Shown here: piece by piece, positions 20,126-32,419 of the stretch | Layout: each line of letters opens with the position of its first letter | How positions within the stretch are numbered: position 1 is the first letter of the stretch | DNA from: Plasmopara viticola | Taxonomy: Eukaryota; Oomycota; Peronosporomycetes; Peronosporales; Peronosporaceae | Reading direction: 5' to 3' | Assembly (NCBI GenBank): GCA_001695595.3 | Contig: MBPM02000078.1 | Span: 124,001 to 188,000, forward strand | DNA length: 64,000 bases | Translations under genes and position numbers: made by a program | The notes under the pieces: model-generated | Database searches by the model: none | Told to the model about the DNA's origin: nothing | Seen by the model: the letters and a program-made list of their open reading frames with translations, nothing else

Positions 20126-22378
20126 GTTCCCTGCAAATCTTAACTCAAGGATATGGCTATACTAAATTGATTGGTTAAAATTCTCTATCCAAGTAAATTT
20201 ATTTTAGCAAGCAAAGTTAGAAAAAAATGAACACGCGATTATACTTTTGACTTTGCATAATTTATAGATAGTACACATTTTAAGTAAAAAGATGCTATTA
20301 AGAGCACGTATTTGCATGTGTGGCGAAAGAGGTATTGTCGCGTACAGCAGCCGAATAGTTGCCTCTTAAAAATTGACATTGACTTTGAAATTGGCATTAA
20401 CAAATGTTTTAATGCTAACCCATTCTCTGCCTAGCTACCCAGACGAAGGTATTGTTCGAGGCACGAACGCCGTGGGACTTGATTGACTTACGCCAACTCG
20501 TATGGGAATTTTTAATTTTTAACCTGCTTCATACCCTGAACGCGACCGATCATCAATCGCCATAAATTTTGTACGCTGCTTTGAGGACCAGCGTTGTTGT
20601 CATTGAGCAAAAAGCGCATCGATCTGACGTCTAATAATTTGGATGGACAAGCATGTCAGATTAAGGTAAAAAATATTCGGGTGGCACGCGAGGTGACTTA
20701 TGTGACTCGAGAGACGTGTGCTGATAGTCAATATGGGAATCACTGCAAGAAAATACAACGCAACAAGTCTCTTGACAAGCGCCTTCTCAATATTTCGTGA
20801 GCGAAGACACCGCTTCTGAAGGTCGACTTAACAAGCAGGCGTAGGCGGCTGATCTAAGCATGACTTGTATAAATATGAAAAGTCTATGACAAGAGGTTTC
20901 ACATTCAGTCAGTACCTTTTGCACGCGCCCACAAAAATCACATCATAGAGTGGTGAATAATGGAAGTTTGGACGGCTGGAGTCGCGCAAGGCCAGGTAAA
21001 AAAGTCCGCGCGGCGCCTTTCTACACACCCAGCCTGCCAATAGACCAGTAAAAGGTAGAGACGCTAAGTTGGTTGGTTGTCTTAATCAAACGGACAAGTG
21101 ACTGAAGTCCAAGCATCGGCAAATTCCTCCGATCATTTCGCAGTATAGTAATAAAGACCTAATTATAATGTTAAGAGTTTGCGAAAGGCTCTTATTGGAA
21201 GTGTGGCTACGGTCTCTTTCAAATCGTGCTGATCCCATGACCACAACCCAATGTCATGGTACCCGCATTCCAGTAAAACGTGGATTACGCGAACGCTCAT
21301 ATTCTGCGTACATAACATGTACGTAAAGAGACAAAGAGACAACAGATCGCTGCAAAAATAATTAATATCTAAATGCTTTGCCGAGAATGAATTACCAAAT
21401 TTCCCATAGGAGATGGTAATTAGTAATCCTCTAGACCTGTTAGCTCCACCGACTGACCGCGTGGTCTGTAACCACGGTTGCCATGTATATAAATGTGGAG
21501 GGCTAATGTTTCTCATCGAAGTTGAAGCGTCCTTAGTCACGGGGTAGCGGAGTTTGATCCTTGCTGCTGCTACTCATTGCAGTTCAAAGATCAAAATCCA
21601 TTCATTATAGTCAACTTTACGAAGCATATCTTTTATATAGAATCTTGCGGCTGTGGCAAAATCGTCGTACAGAATGACCAATTTCAGTAACATCAACTAT
21701 TTAATATTCGGAAAAGGTTGGGGTGACGCCCTCCTTCCAAGCGCGGGGGCTAAATGCTCGCGCTTTGGGCAGGTGCTCTCGGGCATCTGCAGGTCTCTAA
21801 CGAGTCTCACCCTCGACGCGACGGTCTCCAGCACCAGGGCGCCACCTGGGCTCTTAACAAGTCAGAAGTACACAAATAATGGAAGACCCTCATGGCCTCG
21901 GTGCTGGCTGCACTGCCCGCCGAACGAGACTCGACGTATGCGGACACCACTCTATGCCGTGGACTAGCCAGTATGAGCCTAGCACGTGCATAACTTGGCA
22001 ACGCGATAACGTAATACAATCAACTATCTAACCTAATTCAAGCCATTGGAATGGAAGAGTCACGGGCCGTTACATATAGTTGAGCTTTTGTGGCAAACCA
22101 AAATACATACCACTCTGAAAACTGAGAAAAAAAACATGTAGGCAATAAATAAGGTAAAGTTTGTAGTCAATGATTTAGCGTTGAAGTTGCACACGTCGAT
22201 CCCTTGAAGACGGGGAATATTGAGCTATTGTTCATCAGAAGTTCACATGTCTTCCTGCACGCGAAAGGTGCTGAATATATTTCTAAAGATTTACTATGTC
22301 TAGCTTGCAAACTTTTTTTAAGCTAGATGCTGATATTTTAGAGTATTTCTTACGTATTAAACTCAGCTATTTAAGTAT
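20126..22378. pseudogene. Unit 3 upstream and decayed block
   Basis: Promoter of gene 3, then the decayed effector fragments (plus strand about 20640-20860, minus strand about 21310-21690) and a LINE-derived insert at 21705-22018. The 21163-21540 minus-strand frame of 125 codons is an accidental opening in the decayed flank and also occurs in units 4 and 5 because those units are near copies. Confidence 0.45.
21705..22018 (+). mobile_element. Short LINE-derived element, unit 3
   Basis: Flanked by atcaactatttaa (21692-21704) and atcaactatctaa (22019-22031), a 13-bp target duplication with one change. Unit 2 has the empty site near 13970. The element starts attcggaaaaggttgggg and ends in a short aatac tail. 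Units 4 and 5 have the same insertion, so it predates their duplication. Confidence 0.85.
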
Positions 22379-23637
22379 GGGAACCGTCAAACTGCCGGTA
22401 CCCTTTGAATTAAGCCAATGAGATTAAACTAAAATCCACCAATGGGAGCAGAATATCTCTGTTAATGAACACAGTGTTTTTCCAACCAATAATTGCGAAA
22501 GCAATACCCATCCGGTACCCCTTTTTGTCAACTGCCCTGTTTTTTAAGAAACAACTCCTACTCAATATTACTCTTTTTAACATCACTCTTCTCAAAATCA
22601 CTCTTCCAAAATCACTCTTCTCGCACTCTTCTTCTCGCAATGAACACTATGCAACCCCCTAGAGTGCTCTCGTACAGCACTCTGGAAGAGGCAAAGTCGG
22701 CGATTCTCATGCACGCGCGCGCCCAAGGTTATGCGTTTTGTGTTTGCTGTTTATATCTAGTTCATTCCGTCCCGATCGTTCGATTAGAATAGGTTACACC
22801 GAAAATCTACTTGACGCACCCGTAAGGACTGTAATGAAGTTGGCCACCGAGACCTCGAAGCCGCGATAATCGACCTCGGCGTTTTTTCATAGCTGCGTTG
22901 GACACCAAATCGAATCAGCAGGTGCATACAAAGCTAACGTGATGCAGGATAAACACACACAGATTTTATTTCGGCTTCGACTGTTAAGCATTTGTCCAGG
23001 AAAGCATTTGCGAGGATTGCACGGCATTTGGTCCACCAGCATCAAGGTGATCTACAACAGTAGCGTCGCATTGTCAATGAGCAAGGTATGACAAATTGTC
23101 TTTCAACATTGTCTTGCCTGGCTGTCTGGGATCTCAAGACGCTTGACTGATTGGTAGTGTGATAACGCTTTCCCAATGTGTCTGTAATTACTCCAAAAGC
23201 GAGATGTGTCGACCTATAGCAAATGACACACATTATAATACAAGGCATGGAGCTATATTACAGATGCCTTGCTTACAATCACCGCCCAATTGTTCATGAG
23301 ACGATGGTATTCCTTTCCGCAAGCGCAACTCACAATCAGCAGTAGCAACACCCAGAAAGACGACGTAAAGGAAAGCGCATTTCGATAACTTGTTCAGTGC
23401 TGCTATCATTGACAGAAAAATATTGCTTTTATTGACGGAATTGCTCCTTTTTTCATTGGCTAAAAACAGGGGAAACCGGCAGTTTATGAAAAAGGGGTAC
23501 CGGATGGGTATTGCTTTCTCTTTTATTGATTGAAAAAACACTGTGTGTTCATTATCAGAGATAAACTGCTCCCATTGGTGGATTTTGTTTAATCTCATTG
23601 GCTTAAATCAAAGGGTACCGGCAGTTTAACGGTTCCC
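22379..23637 (+). mobile_element. MULE-like DNA transposon, unit 3
   Basis: 1259 bp, same ends and insertion point as in unit 2. The FAR1-like ORF here runs 22640-22792 (50 codons, with an extra MNT start). A GTGT duplication near 23540 is private to this copy. Confidence 0.75.
23233..23409 (-). CDS. Small secreted-type ORF in MULE element, unit 3
   Basis: 58 codons plus stop from the ATG at 23409 (MIAALNKLSK start); the frame also extends upstream without a better start. Compared with the unit 2 copy, K2 is I, GGKC is GGDC, NMAPC is NIAPC, and one residue is added at the end. The signal-peptide core and all cysteines are unchanged. Confidence 0.4.
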   Translation of the reverse strand: MIAALNKLSKCAFLYVVFLGVATADCELRLRKGIPSSHEQLGGDCKQGICNIAPCLVL

Positions 23638-24053
23638 TTAAGTAATACTATATATACTGGCCTTATGCGGTTGCACATTTTTCTTATTATTTTGAATACG
23701 TCACATGTACGATGATGATGATTCTGCATTCATCTCGCGACATTTCATAAGCAGCTACAAAAGTCTAAGCACGTAAACAGAAGATCAACATTTCAGATAA
23801 ATGTGTCATACAGGAATCAGCTGAGCTATTTATACTCGACAGGGAGAAGGAAAAATATTTTCGGATCTTCAAAGATGCTGTATAATCTTCGTAGGGCAAT
23901 GATACCAGTAGGTGAGAAACCATACTGGAATTCGATGCGGTAGTACCAATGCCACGATAAACTATACATTCGAAAGTTGGTAATTTTCTGTCGAGTTTAG
24001 TATTTCGGCTTCTTCGAAAACTCTTTCAATAATCAGGTGCCGAAACACCGCCA

Positions 24054-25596
24054 ATAAGAGCAAGCCCGGCTTATATTGCATCGTGGTAAGTGCGCTTCTC
24101 ATCACGACCAGCAGCCAAATAGCTGCAGACACCAACCAGACTGAGCCTCTGCAGTCACCTCACAATGAGTTTGTGGTCTCTAGTGGTACATTTGACGAGA
24201 TCATGCCTCTTAGAGAAGGTCGTGACCCACACGACAATTTAGCGCTCTATGAAGAAGCTAAATAATCCTGCTCACCTTCAGGTCCACGCACTTTCTTGGG
24301 ATAACTAAAACACACTATGCTGAAATCGTTCAATTGAGATGAAGAAGATGTGGTTGCAGCAGCTGTAAAACTGGTCGAAAATGATAGATAATGGATGCCT
24401 CTGTTGAAGGCCAAAACCAGCAAACACTAGCGCATTCTCCCGACGTCTAACAATGTGAATGGACAAGTATTGCATGTTTTGCCACGTCCGCAAGAAACTA
24501 TAGTGTCGGTGGCAAGCACTCTGCCATTAGCATTGGCAAAGCGACTGGACAGAGGTGAGCCGATAGTTATGATAGAAAATACCGCAAGAACTAGAACGCA
24601 GCACGACTACCAATTCTCGCCTTTAAGCTCTTCCAACACAAGCGTCACCGCTCCTGAAGGCCGGCTCACTAACAAGGCGTTAGAGTTTGACGTGAACAAA
24701 TTCCTCGACGAGGTGGAGATCAAAAACAGTAAGCGCCAACGCATCGATTCGCGCCTTTCATTGTGGATGGACAAGCATTGTTTGCTTTGCCAAATGTAGA
24801 AGAAGATCCGATGTGGGTGGCAAGTAATGTGCCGTTTCTATTAGCGGGCAGACAAGAGAGAAAAGCGCCGACATTCAATCTGGATCCGCTGCAGAGATAA
24901 TGAAGAAGCACGACTTCCGACCCACGACCTCACGCTATTCCACGAGTGATCCTGATGGTCAAATCCACAACCAGCTGGTGCCTGAGAAGGCGTTCGAGTT
25001 TGGTACGAACAAACACTTTGACGAGAAAATTCTTTTAGTCGAGCATCATTTGCACTTGCGCGAAGCAAAAGATAAATTGCGCATCCTGCGACGATAATTG
25101 GTCAGAGCGTCCCTACAGATTGGACGACTGAAAACCCACTGTGCTAAAAAACTGTCAGGTGCTGAAAAGGTATATATATATTCACGTGGCGTTTCTTAAG
25201 GCCTTCAGCTTACAGATATACACAAGAGACGGCCAAGACGATTAGCATAATCGAATGGACTAGTGACGCAACTCCAAGCAACGGCCATCTTTGTAGAACG
25301 TTAAAGAGTCTGTAAAATAGCAGTCACTACAGGAGTTGAAGCGAATATTGGAACCAGGTTTTAGTTACTTGCTGGGAAATGGAATGGTAGTGCTGCACAA
25401 CCATTAGATTATTTTTAAGGAGGCCTATACTGTAAAGTTGCTCATCATCTACGAGCTATTCTACGATTTTTGCCACAGCCGTTTATATTTGTTAAAAAAG
25501 CTGCCTCGTAAAATTTACCGCTCAAATTGGATCGTGAAGCTCTCACCCCCAAATCGTGGCAGCAGCAATCATCCAATTACAATACCCCATGACTGA
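24054..25596 (+). pseudogene. Plus-strand effector paralogue, unit 3
   Basis: Same defects as the unit 2 copy (lost ATG, stop after the EEAK block, frameshifts between repeats). The second-repeat remnant is open for 65 codons (24900-25097) because the private stop of unit 2 is absent. The copies of units 4 and 6 are almost the same over this stretch. Confidence 0.8.
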
Positions 25597-26606
25597 GGAC
25601 GCTACAATCCGATATGTAACATGAATGCTTCACGACAAGATACTGAGCAATTGTGGTGCGACGATTGATACAGTCAGTCGGTGAAATTTATTGTAATAGA
25701 TAACATACAACAAACTTCGGAAGATTCGGCAAAGAGTTGATAAGTAAATGAGTTTTGCGACAACAAACTTTATTTTACGCTGGATAAGGTCTTTACTCGT
25801 GATCCTCTATTTTTAGTGTCCATTCGCTCACCCATAATCTGCGCAGCTATTAGGCATGAACGCCGCGGGAGTTTGATACTTGTACGGAAACTCTTGATGT
25901 CATTAAGCTGCCTCTCATCCCGACCATTAACTACCATTGGTTTCCGAAACTTTCAGTTAAGACTACTATAAGTTTCCGTAACTTTTAGACGCAGCTTCAA
26001 TTCGTGTTGTTTTAGTCAAAGCGCATCGATCTGACACCTGACAAGTTAAGTTGACAAGTATTCTCCACTTTATCGGAGCAAGAAAAAGGTCTGGTGTTTG
26101 ATGTGACTGGAGGGACGTCTGCCGACTATTATCATGTAGAACACTGCAGTTTTTTTCGCCGCAGCAGGACTACCGACCCCTTCCACTTTTCGCGATTGCC
26201 GCCGCCGGGGTCGACGCATTAAGCTTAAATGGCATAGAAGTTTATAATCCAATCAGTACTTCATACGTTTGCACGAAGGAAATTACCCCGCACGGTGGTG
26301 ACTAAGTAAGTAGTGGATACGATGATCTATCCAATGCGATGGTCTGAAGTATGGTTCTGAGAACTCGGAAGTCGAAAATCAGGCCACGAAAAATCTACAT
26401 TTTATACTTAAAGAACGTGTACATACAGCGAGCGACATCAAAACAACAAATATCAAAACACTTTGCCGCCAATTGATGTGGTTGTTACATCTGGAACCCA
26501 ATCTCTTTCATTACGCTACTTAATATTCCATCTACTGCCTTCAAGATCTGAAGACTCTGGGTCCAATCGTAAAGACTCGACGTTACATGTTGAAGTCGTA
26601 ACGTCC
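25597..26606. pseudogene. 3' spacer of gene 4
   Basis: Decayed plus-strand effector fragment at about 26045-26235, then the 3' flank of the gene. Nothing else recognised. Confidence 0.4.
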
Positions 26607-28159
26607 TTAATCATGTGGTATTGAAATTGGACGCTTGCTGCTGACACCGTCGAAAATTGAAAGCTTCACGATCCAATCTGGGCGACGAACTTTACGTGGT
26701 AGTTTATCGTATAGAGACTTATGGCTGTGACTAAATTCGTAAAACAACTCGTACATGATGATCAGCTTTACATAATAGGCCTCCTGCAAATTCTCCAGAT
26801 CATCCGGCAAAACCAGCTTTCCGTTCCTTAGCAAAACTTTCACATCTGGTCTCAACAACACTCTCAAATCTTCAAGTGACTGCTGAGATACCAAATTTGC
26901 GAGCATTGTAACAGAACGGCCGTTGCTTGGACTCGAGTGAAATCGCCTTTCACCCATATTGATCATCTTAGCTGTCTCAACCGGATACTGGCAAAATGGC
27001 AAATTGAAGGCCTCGAGAAACGCTTTGTGGATTGTTTTCACCTTAACAGTCAACGGAAGAGATTCATGCACGAAGGGGTTGTCTTCAACCGTCAAAGTTT
27101 CCGGAACGCTTTGACCACTCACCGTCGCGGGATGCGCAGATTTACCATTTCCTCCTCGCAAGTGCAAATGGTGCCCAACTAAATGTGAATTTACCTCGTC
27201 AATGTTATTGTACATACCTAATTTTAATGCCTCCTGGGTAATCAGCTGGTGATCAAGTCGATCAACAGGGGCAGCGGCGCTAGTAGAGAAGGAGCCTGGA
27301 GGCGTGGGTCGGAAGTCGTGGTGCATCAAAAAATTGACAGCATTGTTCATAATGACTGTCGATGGATCTCTGTCCAGTCTTTTTACCAATACGAAAGGCG
27401 CATTCTTTGCCACCCACACCGGAGCTTCCTTTAGATTTGGCAAAGCATAGAATTCTTGTTCTTTCATAGTGAAAGGTGTCGGGCCGACGTGCTGGTGCTT
27501 GCTGTTTTGGACTTCCATTTCGCCAGGGCTTTTGATCGTGTCAGAGTCCAACGCCTCCTTGTCGAGTCGAACATTGGAAGAGGCAATACTGCTCATGGAA
27601 GGGCTGGAAAGTGCAAGTTGTAAGTCTTGCTGGGCTCTACTGCTCGCAGCATTTGCCATAATGACTGACGGCTCACCTCTGTTCACTCTTTTGGCCAATA
27701 CAGATGGCAAATTGCTTGCCGCCGACACTGAAACCTTTTCTGGATTCGGCAAAGCATACAGTGCTTGCCCATATAATTCGATAGGCGTCGAGTCCATGCG
27801 CTTGCGCTTGCTAATTTCAGCCTTTAGTCTGGGCATCAATTCATGATGGTCTTTAAATGTCTTTGCAGCTTGTGCGATCACATCTTCGGTATCCGCGTTC
27901 ATCGCATCCTTCGGTGCACACCGACGTGTTCTAGCTCCTTTAAGAAATTGCGTGTAGCTGGAGGTCCGCGCTCTTCATTGAGCGCTAAGTCGTTCTGTGG
28001 GACACGACTTTCTTGAAGAGACAACACCTCATCGACTGTTGTATTAGATGCCACAAAACCATTACTAAGGGCGTGCAGAGGCCCTCTCTGGCTGGACTCT
28101 GCAGCGATAATGCTTGCCGTAACGAGAAGCGCAGTTATCGCACAATATACGCCGCACAT
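26607..28159 (-). pseudogene. Effector copy 4, broken by a one-base deletion
   Basis: The frame opens at the ATG at 28159 with a normal signal peptide, RVPQ and EER. At about 27913-27914 one G of a GGG run (plus strand) is missing compared with copy 3. The frame shifts after the VGVH stretch and stops after 86 codons. The remaining 431 codons are open in the second frame, from an internal ATG at 27902, and carry no signal peptide. A truncated secreted peptide with both motifs could still be made; a full-length effector could not. The break lies in the short stretch after EER that varies most between copies. The rest follows copy 2 closely. Confidence 0.8.
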
Positions 28160-28317
28160 GTTCCCTGCAAATCTTAACTCAAGGTTATGGCTATACTGAA
28201 TTGATTGGTGAAAATTCTCTGTCCAAGTAAATTTATTTTAGCAAGCATAGTCAGAAAAAAATGTACACGCGATTATACTTTTGACATTGCATGATTTATA
28301 GATAGTACACATTTTAA

Positions 28318-28643
28318 TTTTCGGAGAAGGTTGGGGTGACGCCCTCCTTCCAAGCGCGGGGGCTAAATGCTCGCGCGCTTCGGGCAGGTGCTTTCGGGCA
28401 TCTGCAGGTCTCTAACGAGTCTCACCCTCGACGCGACGGTCTCCAGCACCAGGGCACCACCTGGGCTCTTACCAAGTCAGAACTACACAAAATAATGGAA
28501 GACCCTCACGGCCTCGGTGCTGGCTGCACTGCCCGCCGAACGAGACTCGACGTATGCGGACACCACTCTATGCCGTGGACTAGCCATAGAGCCTAGCACG
28601 TGCATAACTTGGCAACGCGATAACGTAATACAATACAATACAA
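28318..28643 (+). mobile_element. Short LINE-derived element upstream of gene 4
   Basis: Flanked by tacacattttaa (28306-28317 and 28644-28655), a perfect 12-bp target duplication; the empty site is visible at about 3801-3816 in unit 1. It begins 159 bp upstream of the gene 4 ATG, opposite in direction to the gene, and ends in a caatacaatacaatac tail. Confidence 0.85.
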
Positions 28644-28655
28644 TACACATTTTAA

Positions 28656-30744
28656 GTAAAAAGATGCTATTAAGAGCACGTATTTGCATGTGTGGCGAAA
28701 GAGGTATTGTCGCGTACAGCAGCCGAATAGTTGCCTCTTAAAAATTGACATTGACTTTGAAATTGGCATTAACAAATGTTTTAATTCTAACCCATTCTCT
28801 GCCTAGCTACCCAGACGAAGGTATTGTTCGAGGCACGAACGCCGTGGGACTTGATTGACTTACGCCAACTCGTATGGGAATTTTTAATTTTTAACCTGCT
28901 TCATACCCTGAACGCGACCGATCATCAATCGCCATGAATTTTGTACGCTGCTTTGAGGACCAGCGTTGTTGTCATTGAGCAAAAAGCGCATCGATCTGAC
29001 GTCTAATAATTTGGATGGACAAGCATGTCAGATTAAGGTAAAAAATATTCGGGTGGCACGCGAGGTGACTTATGTGACTCGAGAGACGTGTGCTGATATG
29101 GGAATCACTGCAAGAAAATACAACGCAACAAGTCTCTTGACAAGCGCCTTCTCAATATTTCGTGAGCGAAGACACCGCTTCTGAAGGTCGACTTAACAAG
29201 CAGGCGTAGGCGGCTGATCTAAGCATGACTTGTATAAATGTGAAAAGTCTATGACAAGAGGTTTCACATTCAGTCAGTACCTTTTGCACGCGCCCACAAA
29301 AATCACATCATAGAGTGGTGAATAATGGAAGTTTGGACGGCTGGAGTCGCGCAAGGCCAGGTAAAAAAGTCCGCGCGGCGCCTTTCTACACACCCAGCCT
29401 GCCAATAGACCAGTAAAAGGTAGAGACGCTAAGTTGGTTGGTTGTCTTAATCAAACGGACAAGTGACTGAAGTCCAAGCATCGGCAAATTCCTCCGATCA
29501 TTTCGCAGTATAGTAATAAAGACCTAATTATAATGTTAAGAGTTTGCGAAAGGCTCTTATTGGAAGTGTGGCTACGGTCTCTTTCAAATCGTGCTGATCC
29601 CATGACCACAACCCAATGTCATGGTACCCGCATTCCAGTAAAACGTGGATTACGCGAACGCTCATATTCTGCGTACATAACATGTACGTAAAGAGACAAA
29701 GAGACAACAGATCGCTGCAAAAATAATTAATATCTAAATGCTTTGCCGAGAATGAATTACCAAATTTCCCATAGGAGATGGTAATTAGTAATCCTCTAGA
29801 CCTGTTAGCTCCACCGACTGACCGCGTGGTCTGTAACCACGGTTGCCATGTATATAAATGTGGAGGGCTAATGTTTCTCATCGAAGTTGAAGCGTCCTTA
29901 GTCACGGGGTAGCGGAGTTTGATCCTTGCTGCTGCTACTCATTGCAGTTCAAAGATCAAAATCCATTCATTATAGTCAACTTTACGAAGCATATCTTTTA
30001 TATAGAATCTTGCGGCTGTGGCAAAATCGTCGTACAGAATGACCAATTTCAGTAACATCAACTATTTAATATTCGGAAAAGGTTGGGGTGACGCCCTCCT
30101 TCCAAGCGCGGGGGCTAAATGCTCGCGCTTTGGGCAGGTGCTCTCGGGCATCTGCAGGTCTCTAACGAGTCTCACCCTCGACGCGACGGTCTCCAGCACC
30201 AGGGCGCCACCTGGGCTCTTAACAAGTCAGAAGTACACAAAATAATGGAAGACCCTCATGGCCTCGGTGCTGGCTGCACTGCCCGCCGAACGAGACTCGA
30301 CGTATGCGGACACCACTCTATGCCGTGGACTAGCCAGTATGAGCCTAGCACGTGCATAACTTGGCAACGCGATAACGTAATACAATCAACTATCTAACCT
30401 AATTCAAGCCATTGGAATGGAAGAGTCACGGGCCGTTACATATAGTTGAGCTTTTGTGGCAAACCAAAATACATACCACTCTGAAAACTGAGAAAAAAAA
30501 CATGTAGGCAATAAATAAGGTAAAGTTTGTAGTCAATGATTTAGCGTTGAAGTTGCACACGTCGATCCCTTGAAGACGGGGAATATTGAGCTATTGTTCA
30601 TCAGAAGTTCACATGTCTTCCTGCACGCGAAAGGTGCTGAATATATTTCTAAAGATTTACTATGTCTAGCTTGCAAACTTTTTTTAAGCTAGATGCTGAT
30701 ATTTTAGAGTATTTCTTACGTGTTAAACTCAGCTATTTAAGTAT
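28656..30744. pseudogene. Unit 4 decayed block
   Basis: Decayed effector fragments (plus strand about 29010-29220, minus strand about 29675-30055) and a LINE-derived insert at 30070-30384. Near 29097, a 'agtcaat' segment present in units 3 and 5 is missing. No gene seen. Confidence 0.45.
30070..30384 (+). mobile_element. Short LINE-derived element, unit 4 decayed block
   Basis: Same insertion as 21705-22018: flanks atcaactatttaa (30057-30069) and atcaactatctaa (30385-30397). Confidence 0.85.
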
Positions 30745-32003
30745 GGGAACCGTCAAACTGCCGGTACCCTTTGAATTAAGCCAATGAGATTAAACTAAAA
30801 TCCACCAATGGGAGCAGAATATCTCTGTTAATGAACACAGTGTTTTTCCAACCAATAATTGCGAAAGCAATACCCATCCGGTACCCCTTTTTGTCAACTG
30901 CCCTGTTTTTTAAGAAACAACTCCTACTCAATATTACTCTTTTTAACATCACTCTTCTCAAAATCACTCTTCCCAAAATCACTCTTCTCGCACTCTTCTT
31001 CTCGCAATGAACACTATGCAACCCCCTAGAGTGCTCTCGTACAGCACTCTGGAAGAGGCAAAGTCGGCGATTCTCATGCACGCGCGCGCCCAAGGTTATG
31101 CGTTTTGTGTTTGCTGTTTATATCTAGTTCATTCCGTCCCGATCGTTCGATTAGAATAGGTTACACCGAAAATCTACTTGACGCACCCGTAAGGACTGTA
31201 ATGAAGTTGGCCACCGAGACCTCGAAGCCGCGATAATCGACCTCGGCGTTTTTTTCATAGCTGCGTTGGACACCAAATCGAATCAGCAGGTGCATACAAA
31301 GCTAACGTGATGCAGGATAAACACACACAGATTTTATTTCGGCTTCGACTGTTAAGCATTTGTCCAGGAAAGCATTTGCGAGGATTGCACGGCATTTGGT
31401 CCACCAGCATCAAGGTGATCTACAACAGTAGCGTCGCATTGTCAATGAGCAAGGTATGACAAATTGTCTTTCAACATTGTCTTGCCTGGCTGTCTGGGAT
31501 CTCAAGACGCTTGACTGATTGGTAGTGTGATAACGCTTTCCCAATGTGTCTGTAATTACTCCAAAAGCGAGATGTGTCGACCTATAGCAAATGACACACA
31601 TTATAATACAAGGCATGGAGCTATATTACAGATGCCTTGCTTACAATCACCGCCCAATTGTTCATGAGACGATGGTATTCCTTTCCGCAAGCGCAACTCA
31701 CAATCAGCAGTAGCAACACCCAGAAAGACGACGTAAAGGAAAGCGCATTTCGATAACTTGTTCAGTGCTGCTATCATTGACAGAAAAATATTGCTTTTAT
31801 TGACGGAATTGCTCCTTTTTTCATTGGCTAAAAACAGGGGAAACCGGCAGTTTATGAAAAAGGGGTACCGGATGGGTATTGCTTTCTCTTTTATTGATTG
31901 AAAAAACACTGTGTTCATTATCAGAGATAAACTGCTCCCATTGGTGGATTTTGTTTAATCTCATTGGCTTAAATCAAAGGGTACCGGCAGTTTAACGGTT
32001 CCC
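30745..32003 (+). mobile_element. MULE-like DNA transposon, unit 4
   Basis: 1259 bp with the same ends and target site as in unit 2. The FAR1-like ORF is 31007-31159. A run of T near 31250 is one base longer than in unit 3. Confidence 0.75.
31601..31777 (-). CDS. Small secreted-type ORF in MULE element, unit 4
   Basis: 58 codons plus stop, predicted protein identical to that of unit 3. The same frame continues upstream to 31918 through inverted-repeat sequence, which I do not think is coding. Confidence 0.4.
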   Translation of the reverse strand: MIAALNKLSKCAFLYVVFLGVATADCELRLRKGIPSSHEQLGGDCKQGICNIAPCLVL

Positions 32004-32419
32004 TTAAGTAATACTATATATACTGGCCTTATGCGGTTGCACATTTTTCTTATTATTTTGAATACGTCACATGTACGATGATGATGATTCTGCATTCATC
32101 TCGCGACATTTCATAAGCAGCTACAAAAGTCTAAGCACGTAAACAGAAGATCAACATTTCAGATAAATGTGTCATACAGGAATCAGCTGAGCTATTTATA
32201 CTCGACAGGGAGAAGGAAAAATATTTTCGGATCTTCAAAGATGCTGTATAATCTTCGTAGGGCAATGATACCAGTAGGTGAGAAACCATACTGGAATTCG
32301 ATGCGGTAGTACCAATGCCACGATAAACTATACATTCGAAAGTTGGTAATTTTCTGTCGAGTTTAGTATTTCGGCTTCTTCGAAAACTCTTTCAATAATC
32401 AGGTGCCGAAACACCGCCA

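Larger units (their letters stand above)
17556..25596. repeat. Array unit 3
   Basis: Order: spacer 17556-18571, gene 3 (minus), an uninterrupted promoter, a decayed block that has lost about 240 bp after the 'cttacgcc' point (near 20490) relative to units 1, 2 and 6, a LINE-derived insert in the decayed block, the MULE-like element and a plus-strand pseudogene. Units 4 and 5 share both the deletion and this insert. Confidence 0.85.
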
